Both the position numbers and the translations under genes were made by a program. Below are positions 23,055-31,824 of a stretch of 53,478 nt of DNA, one piece after another. Source of the DNA: a virus; IMG/VR virus record IMGVR_UViG_3300035698_003099, positions 1-53,478 of that record; one strand, 5' to 3'. The notes under the pieces were generated by a model. That model had not been told where the DNA came from. It did not search any database and worked only from the letters and a program-made list of their open reading frames with translations. Every line of letters begins with the position of its first letter. Position 1 is the first letter of the stretch.

Positions 23055-24062
23055 ATGGTAGAGATACTTCACAAGGGACAACACCCTTATCGCCACAAGG
23101 CTCAAGAAGTCAACTACGTACGCTCAGGAGTAAATAAAGGAGTTAAAACTGCTTTAGATGAACTTTACTCTTCCATAGGTGCAATAGTTACTTGGAAAGA
23201 CCCTGTGGCTACAAAAGCTTTATTGCCTTTAACAGGTAATTCCATAAACGACGCTCGTATTGTTCAAGATGATGGGGATACTAACCCCGCCGTCTATGTT
23301 TGTATTGCAGTTGTTGGAACAGTAGACCAACAATGGGTTAAGATTGCTGATGTTGATTGGGGTGATATATTTGATGCTACAGTAAATGATGGAGATTTAG
23401 TAAAAAAATCGGGTAATGATTTAACAAAAGTAACAGGTATATCCGAGTTGCTTATTGTTGCTGCCCAAGCATTAGCTAGTTTTTCAAACGACGCAGGGGT
23501 ACAAGAAGTAGGTTCAACATTAAATACCTTTAACTTGTCTTGGGCTTACAATAGAGATTCTGACAACCCAGCCTCTCAATCAATCAATCAAGGTATTGGT
23601 GCAATAGCTGTTGCCAATAGAACTTATGCAGTAGCAGTAGCAGGGTTAACAGCATCTACAACTTATGCACTTTCAGCCATAGGTGATGATACAAACCCAT
23701 CTTCATTAAACTCAACTGTGTACTTCAGAAATAAAAGATACTATGGGGTTGATGGTTCAGTAATTACAACTGGTGCAGATGTAATGAGTATAATTGACCC
23801 ACAAGGAAATGAATTTGGAACTAGTAGAGCAGTAACAAAAACTTTTGATGCTAGTATTGGAACACCTCCAAATTATTTATACATCTGTTATCCTCAATCT
23901 TGGGGTTCTCCTAGCTCTACAAAATTTGGTGGATTTACTTTTACTGATTATACAGAAACAGTTGCTAGTTTAACAAACGATTCTGGGCATACTGAAAACT
24001 ACATTATACTGAAGACAAATAATCAATATAATGGTTCAGGTCTTACTTGGCAAATACTTTAA
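23055..24062 (+). CDS. Structural/fibre-like protein (335 aa)
   Basis: The N-terminus (about 1-110) is a small mixed domain. Residues from about 140 (VQEVGSTLNTFNLSWAYNRDSDNPASQSINQGIGAI) form beta-sandwich repeats of the type seen in phage surface proteins, rich in Ser, Thr, Asn and Gly. Probably part of a head or tail fibre. Its position before a large fibre-like protein supports this. Confidence 0.55.
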   Translation: MVEILHKGQHPYRHKAQEVNYVRSGVNKGVKTALDELYSSIGAIVTWKDPVATKALLPLTGNSINDARIVQDDGDTNPAVYVCIAVVGTVDQQWVKIADVDWGDIFDATVNDGDLVKKSGNDLTKVTGISELLIVAAQALASFSNDAGVQEVGSTLNTFNLSWAYNRDSDNPASQSINQGIGAIAVANRTYAVAVAGLTASTTYALSAIGDDTNPSSLNSTVYFRNKRYYGVDGSVITTGADVMSIIDPQGNEFGTSRAVTKTFDASIGTPPNYLYICYPQSWGSPSSTKFGGFTFTDYTETVASLTNDSGHTENYIILKTNNQYNGSGLTWQIL

Positions 24063-24081
24063 TAATTAACTTACCTTTAAT

Positions 24082-26541
24082 ATGACTGCAATATCAGGAA
24101 TCAACGTCGGTGCTCCAGTAGTACCCTTTGACGACGCTGACAACCAAGCTTCCCACGAAGCTCAATATGGAGAGGGTGGGTTAAGAACGGTTGCCGACAA
24201 TACAGCTAGAAATTTAATCTACTCTTCACGTTGTGAGGCAGGTATGATTGTTTATGTTTCTGGCGACGACAAATATTATAAATTAAAAATTGGATATACT
24301 CCAGGTACTCTTGTTGACGGAGATTTTGAAGAAGTAATTTCTAACTATGTAAATGATTGGGTTAGAGATGCTGGTAATGGTTACACTTATTTAGCAAACC
24401 TTACAGACAAAGTTGGAGTAGGAACAGCAACGCCAGATGCAAAATTTGATGTTCAATATATAGCTCTAGTAACAGATATTTCTCCTGTAGCAATTTATGG
24501 TTCTGTACTTGGTCAAACTATTAACCAAACAATAATAGCAGGTCACTTTGTTGCTACGAATGACACAACTAAAGTTAGTTCAATTACGGGCTTATTGGTG
24601 GAAGTTGACCCACAAATAGATGATACAATATTAAGAAACAATACTTACGGAATCCAAATAGATTTAAAAAATACAACTACGTTAGCCCAAGGTGGAGATG
24701 CTTTAGCACTTAATGGTGCTTGGGAAACAGGAATAGTTTATGAAAATGACGTTTCCACAGTAACAGATTTACCAATCCAACGTGGTCTTAATTTCAATTT
24801 ACACAATTATACTGATAATGGCTCTCTTAGAGGATATTACATAACTCTTACTGATGAATTGCCTGGAACGACTTACGCTGATTCTATTACAGGTTTAAAT
24901 CTTCAATTAAAACCATCTAGTTCAAATACTACTTTACGTGGTATTGATATGAACAATACTGCCTCTGGTTTAAATGTGGGTACTGGCTTCAGAATGTTAG
25001 GAGAATGGGCTTATGGTTTACAATTTTCAGGTACGTTCAATAATAACGTAATGATAATGTCAACAAATACTACCGAGTATGCTATCAAGATGAACGCTGG
25101 TGCAGGTGGTGGTATATATATTGTTGACTCTAATAATGTTGGTTCTACTGATACTTGGTCTATAAGGGCTAAAAACGCAGGTCAAACAACTATTGGTTCA
25201 CCCGAATCTAAAGCTGGTGGTATTTATAGTGAATCTGCAAACTCAAATGGTGTTGCAGGTTACTTTGTAAACTCTGCCTCTTCAGGAGGTACTGGTTATT
25301 GCTTGTTAGCTGAAACTACTGATGGTACAGACATATTTTTAGCAAGAACAAATGTTGCTAGTCATTATACAGCAATGGAAATTATAGGCTCAGGTCAAAC
25401 TGGTTTTGGAGATGTCGCTGTGGTTAATAAAGCAGTAAGAATCGCGGGTACTAATATTACTAGCTCAGGTTATGTAGCAGGTCTTGTCATTGAACCTAGT
25501 TTAACTGATGTTGATACTGGTGACAGAATCTATGGACTAGATATAAATTTAGACTTTACTTATGCTTCTCACGCAGATGTATCTGTAGTTGGTGCAAGAC
25601 TTGTACCAGACAGAATAAACCAAGCTTCATTGCTAATATCTGACGTTTTAACAGACGCTACAGCCAAATACCCTACAATGTGTGCTTATCAATATTCTAG
25701 CACAGCAGATTGGGTTGCTATGTTCTCAATGGTGAATAATGCTACAGAAAATATTGTTTACATAGGTGCTGGTACTTCTGGTGCTTACGCTTCTGCTACA
25801 AGTGCAGAGTTTAGATTTGCTCCTGCAGTAAATACTGTTGATTCTTCTGCGGTGTCAGTAATGAAGATGAATGATGTAGGTGTTTGTGCTAAAAAAGCTT
25901 TTTGTATAGAGCCTGGAACAACTAATGAAATGCTAGTTGGAGAAACTTTAGCTTCAACAAATTCTTATGTAAAAGTTGAGGGCAATACAGGTCCAGTTAT
26001 CTTAACAAGTACACCAAATATAGCAGATGGTCAATTTGATGGTCAAATAATAGTAGTACAAGGTGATGACAATACGGATACCGTTACTTTCAGAGATTTA
26101 TCAAACTTATCTGGCTCAAAACTAATATTAGAAAAAGCTCAAGATTGTACTTTAAGGGCTGGCGATACACTTACTCTAATATGGAACTCAGAAGCGGGCG
26201 GTGCTTGGTATGAAATATCTAGAGCAGTTGTTGAAACAACTTTAAAATCTATATCCTATGTCACTACAGCGACTTACGATACAAATGCTTACTCAGATAT
26301 ATATCAAATTTCTTACACTAATACTGGAGCAGTTACTAGCTTTACTTTATTGGACGAAACAACTATAAAAGGTAAGGTAATTACTATCAAAGATACAGGA
26401 TTAAATGCTGGTACAAATAACATAACGATTGATACTGAAACTACCGCAACTATTGATGGTCAAAATACTTTGATAATAGGCGGAGATGGAGATTGGGTTG
26501 TACTTTACTGTGATGGAACAAACTGGCATAGAATCGGGTAA
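24082..26541 (+). CDS. Large fibre/appendage protein (819 aa)
   Basis: The sequence is beta-rich and repetitive. VGVGTATPDAKFDV near residue 115 is a motif common in phage fibres and adhesins as a start of a beta-helical stalk. The middle alternates Gly/Asn/Thr-rich strands. The C-terminal 120 residues (ITIKDTGLNAGTNNITIDTE, then DGDWVVLYCDGTNWHRIG) resemble a fibre tip. It probably binds the host surface or decorates the virion. No chaperone or endosialidase domain is evident. Confidence 0.65.
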   Translation: MTAISGINVGAPVVPFDDADNQASHEAQYGEGGLRTVADNTARNLIYSSRCEAGMIVYVSGDDKYYKLKIGYTPGTLVDGDFEEVISNYVNDWVRDAGNGYTYLANLTDKVGVGTATPDAKFDVQYIALVTDISPVAIYGSVLGQTINQTIIAGHFVATNDTTKVSSITGLLVEVDPQIDDTILRNNTYGIQIDLKNTTTLAQGGDALALNGAWETGIVYENDVSTVTDLPIQRGLNFNLHNYTDNGSLRGYYITLTDELPGTTYADSITGLNLQLKPSSSNTTLRGIDMNNTASGLNVGTGFRMLGEWAYGLQFSGTFNNNVMIMSTNTTEYAIKMNAGAGGGIYIVDSNNVGSTDTWSIRAKNAGQTTIGSPESKAGGIYSESANSNGVAGYFVNSASSGGTGYCLLAETTDGTDIFLARTNVASHYTAMEIIGSGQTGFGDVAVVNKAVRIAGTNITSSGYVAGLVIEPSLTDVDTGDRIYGLDINLDFTYASHADVSVVGARLVPDRINQASLLISDVLTDATAKYPTMCAYQYSSTADWVAMFSMVNNATENIVYIGAGTSGAYASATSAEFRFAPAVNTVDSSAVSVMKMNDVGVCAKKAFCIEPGTTNEMLVGETLASTNSYVKVEGNTGPVILTSTPNIADGQFDGQIIVVQGDDNTDTVTFRDLSNLSGSKLILEKAQDCTLRAGDTLTLIWNSEAGGAWYEISRAVVETTLKSISYVTTATYDTNAYSDIYQISYTNTGAVTSFTLLDETTIKGKVITIKDTGLNAGTNNITIDTETTATIDGQNTLIIGGDGDWVVLYCDGTNWHRIG

Positions 26542-26564
26542 TAATTAAATAAAAAAATAATTAT

Positions 26565-27146
26565 ATGGGCAAACCACAAAGAGCACAACAAGATTTAGAT
26601 TTAAGATGGGAAGACTTACGAATAGTCCCTGGAGCTTTTAGTTTTGGTGGTAGTTCTGACCCAGGTCTTTATGATTATCAACCCTCAGGTGCAGGAGCTT
26701 CGTTTAAAGTTTACAAATTCAATAAAAATGACCAAGCTTTTGCCACTTGTCAAATGCCTCACACGTACAAACAGGGTTCTGATTTACTAGCACATATTCA
26801 TTGGACTCCCGCAAACAGAGGAGTAGCAGAAGGAGCAGTAGAGGTAGGCTGGAAAGTTGATTATTCAATTTCAAATATTGGAAATAATTTTGTTGAGTCT
26901 GGCACTATTGACCTATCTGACTCTTGTAGCGGGGTAGATGACAAGCACGAACTTACTGCTAGTGTTTCTATTCCTGGAACAGGGTTAGGAATATCCCATA
27001 TAATATTGTTAAGAATTTATAGAAGTGATACTGGGGCAGATGATACTTGGGCTGGCACTGGTTCACAAGCACCTGCATTATTAGAATTTGATATTCATTT
27101 TCAAATAGATGATAGAGGCTCACAAGAAGAGAAATTTAAGAACTAA
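26565..27146 (+). CDS. Putative virion protein with jelly-roll character (193 aa)
   Basis: The beta-rich protein contains LLAHIHWTPANRG and AVEVGWKVDYS, a pattern I have seen in hypothetical phage surface proteins next to fibres. The C-terminal part repeats strands ending EFDIHFQIDDRG. No enzyme motif. Role inferred from neighbours. Confidence 0.5.
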   Translation: MGKPQRAQQDLDLRWEDLRIVPGAFSFGGSSDPGLYDYQPSGAGASFKVYKFNKNDQAFATCQMPHTYKQGSDLLAHIHWTPANRGVAEGAVEVGWKVDYSISNIGNNFVESGTIDLSDSCSGVDDKHELTASVSIPGTGLGISHIILLRIYRSDTGADDTWAGTGSQAPALLEFDIHFQIDDRGSQEEKFKN

Positions 27147-27154
27147 TATAGATT

Positions 27155-27295
27155 ATGATTTTTTACACAAACTCTGGAATGTACACCTATATAAACAAAA
27201 AAGTAGGTGTACCTGCTAAGATTTGTTGTAGAGTAATTGGTGCAAAAGTACAAGTCATTATATTAAACCCACTAATAAGAATATACCAAAGGTAA
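27155..27295 (+). CDS. Small hypothetical protein (46 aa)
   Basis: An ATG 8 bp after the previous stop opens a 46-codon frame ending at TAA 27293-27295. The product is basic with a beta-like, partly hydrophobic C-terminus (KVQVIILNPLIRIYQR) and a CC pair. It fills the gap exactly, which supports coding. Confidence 0.42.
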   Translation: MIFYTNSGMYTYINKKVGVPAKICCRVIGAKVQVIILNPLIRIYQR

Positions 27296-27306
27296 TATTT
27301 AACACT

Positions 27307-27705
27307 ATGAGTGAAGACATAAAAAAAGAAATACTGGCATTTTTAAAGAGTGCAGAATTTTCAAAACATCTATCAAACAATGATACTAGTTTAGATACCC
27401 TAAAAGTTTTAAATGATGTAAACGTAAAAATGACAGTGATGTCTTCAGATATGAAGTACCTACAAAAAAGAGTAGATAAGGTTGTTACTACTTTAGATGG
27501 TAATGGTAAGCCTGGATTGATTGAAGTTTGTAGGGATAATAGCAAATGGATTAAAGACAATAAAGTAAATGTAGATGATTTAGTTAAAAACCAAAATGGA
27601 AGAAATTATTTTAGAAGTGCGTTAAACACGCTGATTTCAGTAGTAGGTGGTGGAGGAATATTTGCCACTATCCAATTTTTACTGAAGTATTATACACCAA
27701 AGTAA
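27307..27705 (+). CDS. Coiled-coil protein with C-terminal membrane helix
   Basis: Residues 20-65 are probably coiled coil (TLKVLNDVNVKMTVMSSDMKYLQKRVDKVV). A C-terminal hydrophobic helix (LISVVGGGGIFATIQFLLKYY) would anchor it in the membrane. Close to the endolysin and holin candidate, it may belong to the lysis module, for example as a spanin-like or antiholin-type factor, though the family is not recognised. Confidence 0.55.
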   Translation: MSEDIKKEILAFLKSAEFSKHLSNNDTSLDTLKVLNDVNVKMTVMSSDMKYLQKRVDKVVTTLDGNGKPGLIEVCRDNSKWIKDNKVNVDDLVKNQNGRNYFRSALNTLISVVGGGGIFATIQFLLKYYTPK

Positions 27706-27715
27706 GGAGGTTAAA

Positions 27716-27736
27716 ATGCGGAGTGGATTTAGTTAA
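27716..27736 (+). CDS. Possible six-codon leader peptide with strong Shine-Dalgarno
   Basis: AAGGAGG at 27704-27710 lies 5 bp before an ATG that opens a six-codon frame (MRSGFS). Strong Shine-Dalgarno sequences are otherwise absent from nearly all genes here. A hairpin GGGAGAA/TTCTCCC (27752-27758, 27774-27780) follows, as expected for a leader-peptide or attenuation arrangement. Confidence 0.3.
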   Translation: MRSGFS

Positions 27737-27813
27737 TAACTGTGGTACTTTGGGAGAAGCCACCCTAAATAAATTCTCCCGTCCAAAATCGTTCTTTGAA
27801 AAGGTGGTATATA

Positions 27814-28080
27814 ATGAACAAAAAGAAAAGGAAAAATAAGACTAAAAATAAGTTTAAGAATAGAACAGATAGACACCATACCAAACCTCAATCTAGGGGT
27901 GGTAAAGATTATGCTAATATAGTTGAGTGGGATATGATGTTCCACAGACATTGGCACGAACTTTTCCAAAATTTAACTGTAATAGAAATCTATGAGTTTA
28001 TAGAGATAATTACAGAACCCAACAAAGTATGGTCTAGCAATGATTTAGCTAGACTTAGAGGGAGGTTGATGTGTGGTTAA
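27814..28080 (+). CDS. Small HNH-like protein
   Basis: After a lysine-rich start, DRHHTKPQSRGGKDYANIVEWDMMFHRHWHELFQNLT carries the spacing of a compact HNH/treble-clef motif (HH, GG, N, H, H) found in small phage proteins. Typical HNH endonucleases also have cysteines, which are missing here, so nuclease activity is not assured. AAGGTGG before ATG 27814 is a Shine-Dalgarno, unlike most genes. The stop overlaps the following GTG start. Confidence 0.65.
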   Translation: MNKKKRKNKTKNKFKNRTDRHHTKPQSRGGKDYANIVEWDMMFHRHWHELFQNLTVIEIYEFIEIITEPNKVWSSNDLARLRGRLMCG

Positions 28081-28345
28081 TCAAGTTTGTGAGAATAGGC
28101 ATATTCTACGAAGAGATGATACTAGTGGAGGTAGAATAATGTTTAAACCCATTGACCCAGACAATCCTATCTATGGATTCAAAAGATGCCCTAAGTGTAA
28201 AAAAGAATTTGCTCAATTAGTTGGTCACGAAACTGATGACAAGAGCCATAAAGTTTTGCACAAGTGCAAGAATTGTTTACACGTTTCCCCTTATTGGCTT
28301 GAAGCCGAAAGAAAGGAGGTGATACCTATCTCTAGCTTACGCTAG
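28073..28345 (+). CDS. Zinc-ribbon protein (90 aa)
   Basis: CPKCKK (near residue 39) and CKNCLH (near residue 66) form a single ribbon. The GTG at 28073 follows GGAGG and overlaps the HNH-like gene. An in-frame ATG at 28139 also has a good GGAGGT 6 bp upstream and would give a 68-residue protein that still contains the whole ribbon. The end of the gene contains AAAGGAGGTGAT (28313-28324), a perfect complement of the usual 16S 3-prime end, with no ATG at proper distance. Confidence 0.55.
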   Translation: MVNQVCENRHILRRDDTSGGRIMFKPIDPDNPIYGFKRCPKCKKEFAQLVGHETDDKSHKVLHKCKNCLHVSPYWLEAERKEVIPISSLR

Positions 28346-28383
28346 TCCTACCCCATTTCCCACCAGTTCTCTCCCACCTAAGG

Positions 28384-28415
28384 TTTGGCTACCTATCCTT
28401 AAACAGCCAATTTTT
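28384..28415 (+). terminator. Intrinsic terminator before the endolysin gene
   Basis: TTGGCT (28385-28390) pairs with AGCCAA (28405-28410) across 14 bases, followed directly by TTTTT. Confidence 0.6.
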
Positions 28416-28423
28416 AAAAACTG

Positions 28424-28452
28424 AAAGTCGTAACTGGGCAAAACCGACTTTT
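28424..28452 (+). terminator. Second terminator-like hairpin before the endolysin gene
   Basis: AAAGTCG (28424-28430) pairs with CGACTTT (28445-28451), followed by a short TTTT-rich end. Two successive terminator hairpins separate the SD-led genes from the endolysin. Confidence 0.5.
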
Positions 28453-28487
28453 ATCCCACCCCTTTGCCCCACTTTATCAATTAACTT

Positions 28488-29600
28488 ATGTGTATGGAAA
28501 AAGAAAAATTACAAAACCCAGACGTGGATTTAGTATTGGGTACTGGTAATCTTGAGGAAGAAGAAGATGAAAGAGATTACCGTAATGAAGAAGTTTCCTC
28601 TGCGTCACCATTTGTTTGGGTTGAAAAAACTCAAGATGAATGGAGAAAATTTCCTGTTCGCTATCAAAATGGTAGTGGCAGTTGTGTTGGTCAAACTATT
28701 GCCAAAGTTTTAGGGATTGAAAATTCTCTAGAAGAGGATTTGTTCCTTGAACTTTCAGCGTTAGATATTTATGACCGACGTACAAATAAACCTAGCTCGG
28801 GAATGAACTCAAGACAGGCTATGCTATTCGCAAGTAAGTATGGTGCAACTCTTGAATCTTTAATGCCCTCACAAGGTATGTCTGATGGTGAGATGAACGC
28901 TCCTTTGAAACGTACTACTTTTATGTTGAAGGTAGCAGAGATTATAAAAGGTGGTTCAGTTATTACTATTAACACTTATGCAAAAGATGCTATTGACCAA
29001 ATAGCAAAAGTTGTACACGAAACAGGCAAAGGTATTGCTCTGGGAATAAACTTTGGTAGAGGGTATAATCAATCTGTACCTCAATTACCAACAGACAAAA
29101 AATATCCTTACTACCATCTTATTACTGTGGTAGACTTTACTATGTGGAATGGTAAAAAAGCATTAGTGATTGATGACAGTTGGGGAGAAACTTATGGCTT
29201 CAAAGGTCAAAGAATTATTACTGAAGAATGGTTTGAGGCAAATAAGATTAGGTCGGCAAGATATTTTCTTAATTTGGGAAATGATTGGGCAGACAAGAAA
29301 GAAGACCCAACACCTACTCCACAACCAAATTCAAACAAGCCTAGATATGAGTTTAAAACAAACCTAAAAGTAGGAATGAAAAACTCTGACGTGGCTATGC
29401 TTCAGAAGTGTTTGAAATATTTAAAACTTTTCCCAGACTCAGTTGACTGTACAGGATACTTTGGCGGTATTACTATGAAGTCAGTCAAACTATTTCAAGA
29501 GGCTTATGCCAAAGATATATTACACCCTTGGAATTTATCTTCAGGAACAGGTCTTGTTGGTAGAACGACTAGGAAAAAATTAAATGAATTATTTAACTAA
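28488..29600 (+). CDS. Papain-like cysteine peptidase with peptidoglycan-binding domain (endolysin candidate)
   Basis: Residues 40-280 form a C1-type peptidase: NGSGSCVGQT gives catalytic Cys66, YYHLITVVD gives His210, and VIDDSWGETYG corresponds to the NSWG box, with Asp in place of the usual Asn. A Pro/Asn-rich linker follows. Residues about 290-368 are a peptidoglycan-binding type 1 domain (VAMLQKCLKYLKLF, YFGGITMKSVKLFQEAY, GTGLVGRTTRKKLNEL). The combination fits an endolysin or virion lysin that cuts the peptide stem. A cysteine peptidase in this role is unusual. A holin candidate follows 15 bp later. A second in-frame ATG lies two codons downstream. Confidence 0.8.
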   Translation: MCMEKEKLQNPDVDLVLGTGNLEEEEDERDYRNEEVSSASPFVWVEKTQDEWRKFPVRYQNGSGSCVGQTIAKVLGIENSLEEDLFLELSALDIYDRRTNKPSSGMNSRQAMLFASKYGATLESLMPSQGMSDGEMNAPLKRTTFMLKVAEIIKGGSVITINTYAKDAIDQIAKVVHETGKGIALGINFGRGYNQSVPQLPTDKKYPYYHLITVVDFTMWNGKKALVIDDSWGETYGFKGQRIITEEWFEANKIRSARYFLNLGNDWADKKEDPTPTPQPNSNKPRYEFKTNLKVGMKNSDVAMLQKCLKYLKLFPDSVDCTGYFGGITMKSVKLFQEAYAKDILHPWNLSSGTGLVGRTTRKKLNELFN

Positions 29601-29615
29601 GTAAACATAATTTCT

Positions 29616-29891
29616 ATGGAAATTTTACTAGGTATTGCAACTTCAATATTACTTGAATTGTACAAAAAGGTTTCTGCCAAATTTGGTAAAGAAGCTACAA
29701 AGAGAGCAACCTATTTAGGGTTATTTGCTCTGACACTAGTTTGGACTATAATAAGTGCAAAAGGTTGGGTTACAACTGATATGATACAAAGCTATATTGC
29801 GTTGTTATCTATTGCCATTGCTAGTTATGAATTAGCGTTAAAAAGACTATTACCATTGTTTATTAAAAAGGTTTTGTCACCAAAAAAATAA
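29616..29891 (+). CDS. Putative holin
   Basis: The 91-residue protein has two or three hydrophobic segments (ILLGIATSILLEL, ATYLGLFALTLVWTIIS and IQSYIALLSIAIASYELAL) and a basic C-terminus (IKKVLSPKK), the usual layout of class II holins. It follows the peptidase by 15 bp. Holins form membrane holes to release the endolysin and set lysis time. Family assignment is by topology and position. Confidence 0.68.
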   Translation: MEILLGIATSILLELYKKVSAKFGKEATKRATYLGLFALTLVWTIISAKGWVTTDMIQSYIALLSIAIASYELALKRLLPLFIKKVLSPKK

Positions 29892-29893
29892 AC

Positions 29894-29922
29894 TTGACAA
29901 AATGCCAAATAGGTAATAGAAT
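29894..29922 (+). promoter_or_regulatory. Sigma-70-type promoter for the connector and tail operon
   Basis: TTGACA (29894-29899), 17 bp, TAGAAT (29917-29922); the -35 continues as AAAATGC. The 60-bp leader holds a hairpin with TGAGT/ACTCA (29937-29941, 29959-29963). It starts a late block of at least fifteen genes. Confidence 0.8.
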
Positions 29923-29987
29923 ATAGGTATAAGTAATGAGTGGTATGCCACCATATCTACTCAATTAAATATTAAATTATAATTACT

Positions 29988-30335
29988 ATGTTCGTAATTA
30001 AAGCGTTAGACGAAGAGTTAAGAACTTTTCAAGGTGAACCTATTAAAGATGGTAAAGATAAAGCCGTTACTGTTCGTGATGTTCTAGTTAATAAACTAGG
30101 GAGTGCAACCAGCCAAGAATTAGCATCTGGCGAAGAAATGATTAAAGCTTATGACTTAGGTCAAAAAGTTTTCCGTGCAAAAGAAGAAGTAGAGCTTGAT
30201 GATGACCAAGCAAAATTCTTAGAAAAATTACTATCAAGTGCTAGTATTTATTCTGCGGTAATTATGGGGTTTGTACTTAAAAAATTACAAGATTCAAAAG
30301 TTAAAGAGGAAATTAATCAAACTCCTCAAAACTAA
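29988..30335 (+). CDS. Hypothetical protein at head of tail operon (115 aa)
   Basis: The product is acidic and helical in its C-terminal part (ELDDDQAKFLEKLLSSASIYSAVIMGFVLKKLQ). It precedes the connector genes and may be a virion or assembly factor. Not recognised. Confidence 0.5.
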   Translation: MFVIKALDEELRTFQGEPIKDGKDKAVTVRDVLVNKLGSATSQELASGEEMIKAYDLGQKVFRAKEEVELDDDQAKFLEKLLSSASIYSAVIMGFVLKKLQDSKVKEEINQTPQN

Positions 30336-30347
30336 ATAATTTAGTTT

Positions 30348-31016
30348 ATGTCAAATCTAATCACTTTAGAAGAGTACAAAAACGCAAAAGGAATAAAGAG
30401 TTCTGAATTAGACCTCCAGATAAATACGCTAATCCCAATGGTTAGTGATTTAATAAAAGATTATTGTAGTAATGATCTTACTAGAGATACCTATGATGAA
30501 CAACAAGAGGGCTTAATTGACCAACGTGGTTTTTATATGTTCTTTTTTAAGAATACTCCTATTGTTACTTTGAACTCTATCAAATTAAAGTTCTATGGTG
30601 TAGACCAAGAAGTAGATATTGACGTTACTAAAGTAGATATAAATAAAAATGCTGGATACGCCACCTATGCAGGTGCTCTTGATTTATCAAATGGTATCGT
30701 AATTCGTAGTGAATATAAAAATAATTTCTATTCATTGCTAAATTACATAGGTGGTCCTGCATCTGTTCCTGAGGGAGTGAAAATGGCAACGATTACTGCC
30801 TTATCCGAAGTTATGCTTTCCTTTTATGGAGAGCAAGTAGCTTCAGGAAGTTCTACTTATGTCGGAGAGAAGAAGAAACTTAAAATTGGAGATTACACTA
30901 TTGACTTAGCAGTGATGTCTGATAAGTTAAAAAATAATAATAACAAAGGGTTGCTATTGTCCGACAACGTCAAACTAATGTTGACACCTTACAAGAACTC
31001 CTCACAAAGCATCTAA
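30348..31016 (+). CDS. Head-tail connector (HK97 gp6-like adaptor)
   Basis: Start MSNLITLEEYKNAKGIKSSELDLQI and following DLIKDYC match the helical N-terminal half of gp6/gp15-type adaptors. The C-terminal half has the terminal helix VPEGVKMATITALSEVMLSF. These proteins form a ring beneath the portal. Position immediately before stopper, gp10 and terminator genes fits the canonical order. Confidence 0.75.
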   Translation: MSNLITLEEYKNAKGIKSSELDLQINTLIPMVSDLIKDYCSNDLTRDTYDEQQEGLIDQRGFYMFFFKNTPIVTLNSIKLKFYGVDQEVDIDVTKVDINKNAGYATYAGALDLSNGIVIRSEYKNNFYSLLNYIGGPASVPEGVKMATITALSEVMLSFYGEQVASGSSTYVGEKKKLKIGDYTIDLAVMSDKLKNNNNKGLLLSDNVKLMLTPYKNSSQSI

Positions 31017-31032
31017 TTAAAAAAATAATTTT

Positions 31033-31410
31033 ATGTCGTTCACAGATATTGACGAAATTTTACTAAACTCAAATATAATGATTACACGTAGAGTGGAAAC
31101 CGTTGATGATATTGGAGATTTTACTGAGGATTGGTCTTCAGATGTTATAGTAAGTGGGATAAGAACTTCTATCCAGCCAATGTCTGTTAAGGAAATAAAA
31201 GATATGCAAGGTTTAGAATTTATGGGCAACTATAAAATGTATTCTAACCTAGGAGATTATCCGAATGAACCTGCTAATCACGATAGAGTGATTGATATAG
31301 ATACCAATAAATACTACACAATAACAGCAGTACAATTACAAAAAAATCCATTAGGTAATAATGGGCATCACTATAAATTTTTGATGAAGTCCGAAGATTT
31401 AGATTCTTAA
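31033..31410 (+). CDS. Head closure (stopper) protein
   Basis: The 125-residue beta-barrel-like protein (ITRRVETVDDIGDFTEDWS, IQPMSVKEIKDMQG, HDRVIDIDTNKYYTITAVQ) has the layout of SPP1 gp16/HK97-type stopper proteins that seal packaged heads. It lies between adaptor and gp10-like genes. Confidence 0.7.
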   Translation: MSFTDIDEILLNSNIMITRRVETVDDIGDFTEDWSSDVIVSGIRTSIQPMSVKEIKDMQGLEFMGNYKMYSNLGDYPNEPANHDRVIDIDTNKYYTITAVQLQKNPLGNNGHHYKFLMKSEDLDS

Positions 31411-31417
31411 TAATTAT

Positions 31418-31822
31418 ATGGCTAAGAACTTAATACAAGTTAGCGGTGGAAAAAGCTTTGCTAAAACAGCCTTGATGATAAAGAAGATGGACACAAATAT
31501 AAGTAAGGCTATTGTTGATACTCTTGAACTGACTGGTAAATATGCTGAAAGAGAATTGAAAGAGAATACGCCAGTAGATACAGGAAAATTGCAACGAAGT
31601 ATTGGGATATTAAGTTTCAATATGGTACAAGGAAGAATAGTAGTTGGTCCTGACCCAGCAACAGCTCCGTATGCTAAATGGGTTGAGTATGGTCATCACT
31701 TGAAAAATGGAAAATTCTTATCTGGGCAATACTTTGTTCAGAAAACTAAAATCCAAATATCTGATGATGTAATAAAGTTCTTTAATTCTGCTATTTTAAA
31801 AGCAGTTGATAAAGCATATTAA
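31418..31822 (+). CDS. HK97 gp10-like neck protein
   Basis: RELKENTPVDTGKLQRSI and APYAKWVEYG are diagnostic for the HK97 gp10 family (tail completion/neck). The 134-residue length is typical. It works with stopper and terminator to join head and tail. Confidence 0.88.
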   Translation: MAKNLIQVSGGKSFAKTALMIKKMDTNISKAIVDTLELTGKYAERELKENTPVDTGKLQRSIGILSFNMVQGRIVVGPDPATAPYAKWVEYGHHLKNGKFLSGQYFVQKTKIQISDDVIKFFNSAILKAVDKAY

Positions 31823-31824
31823 AT

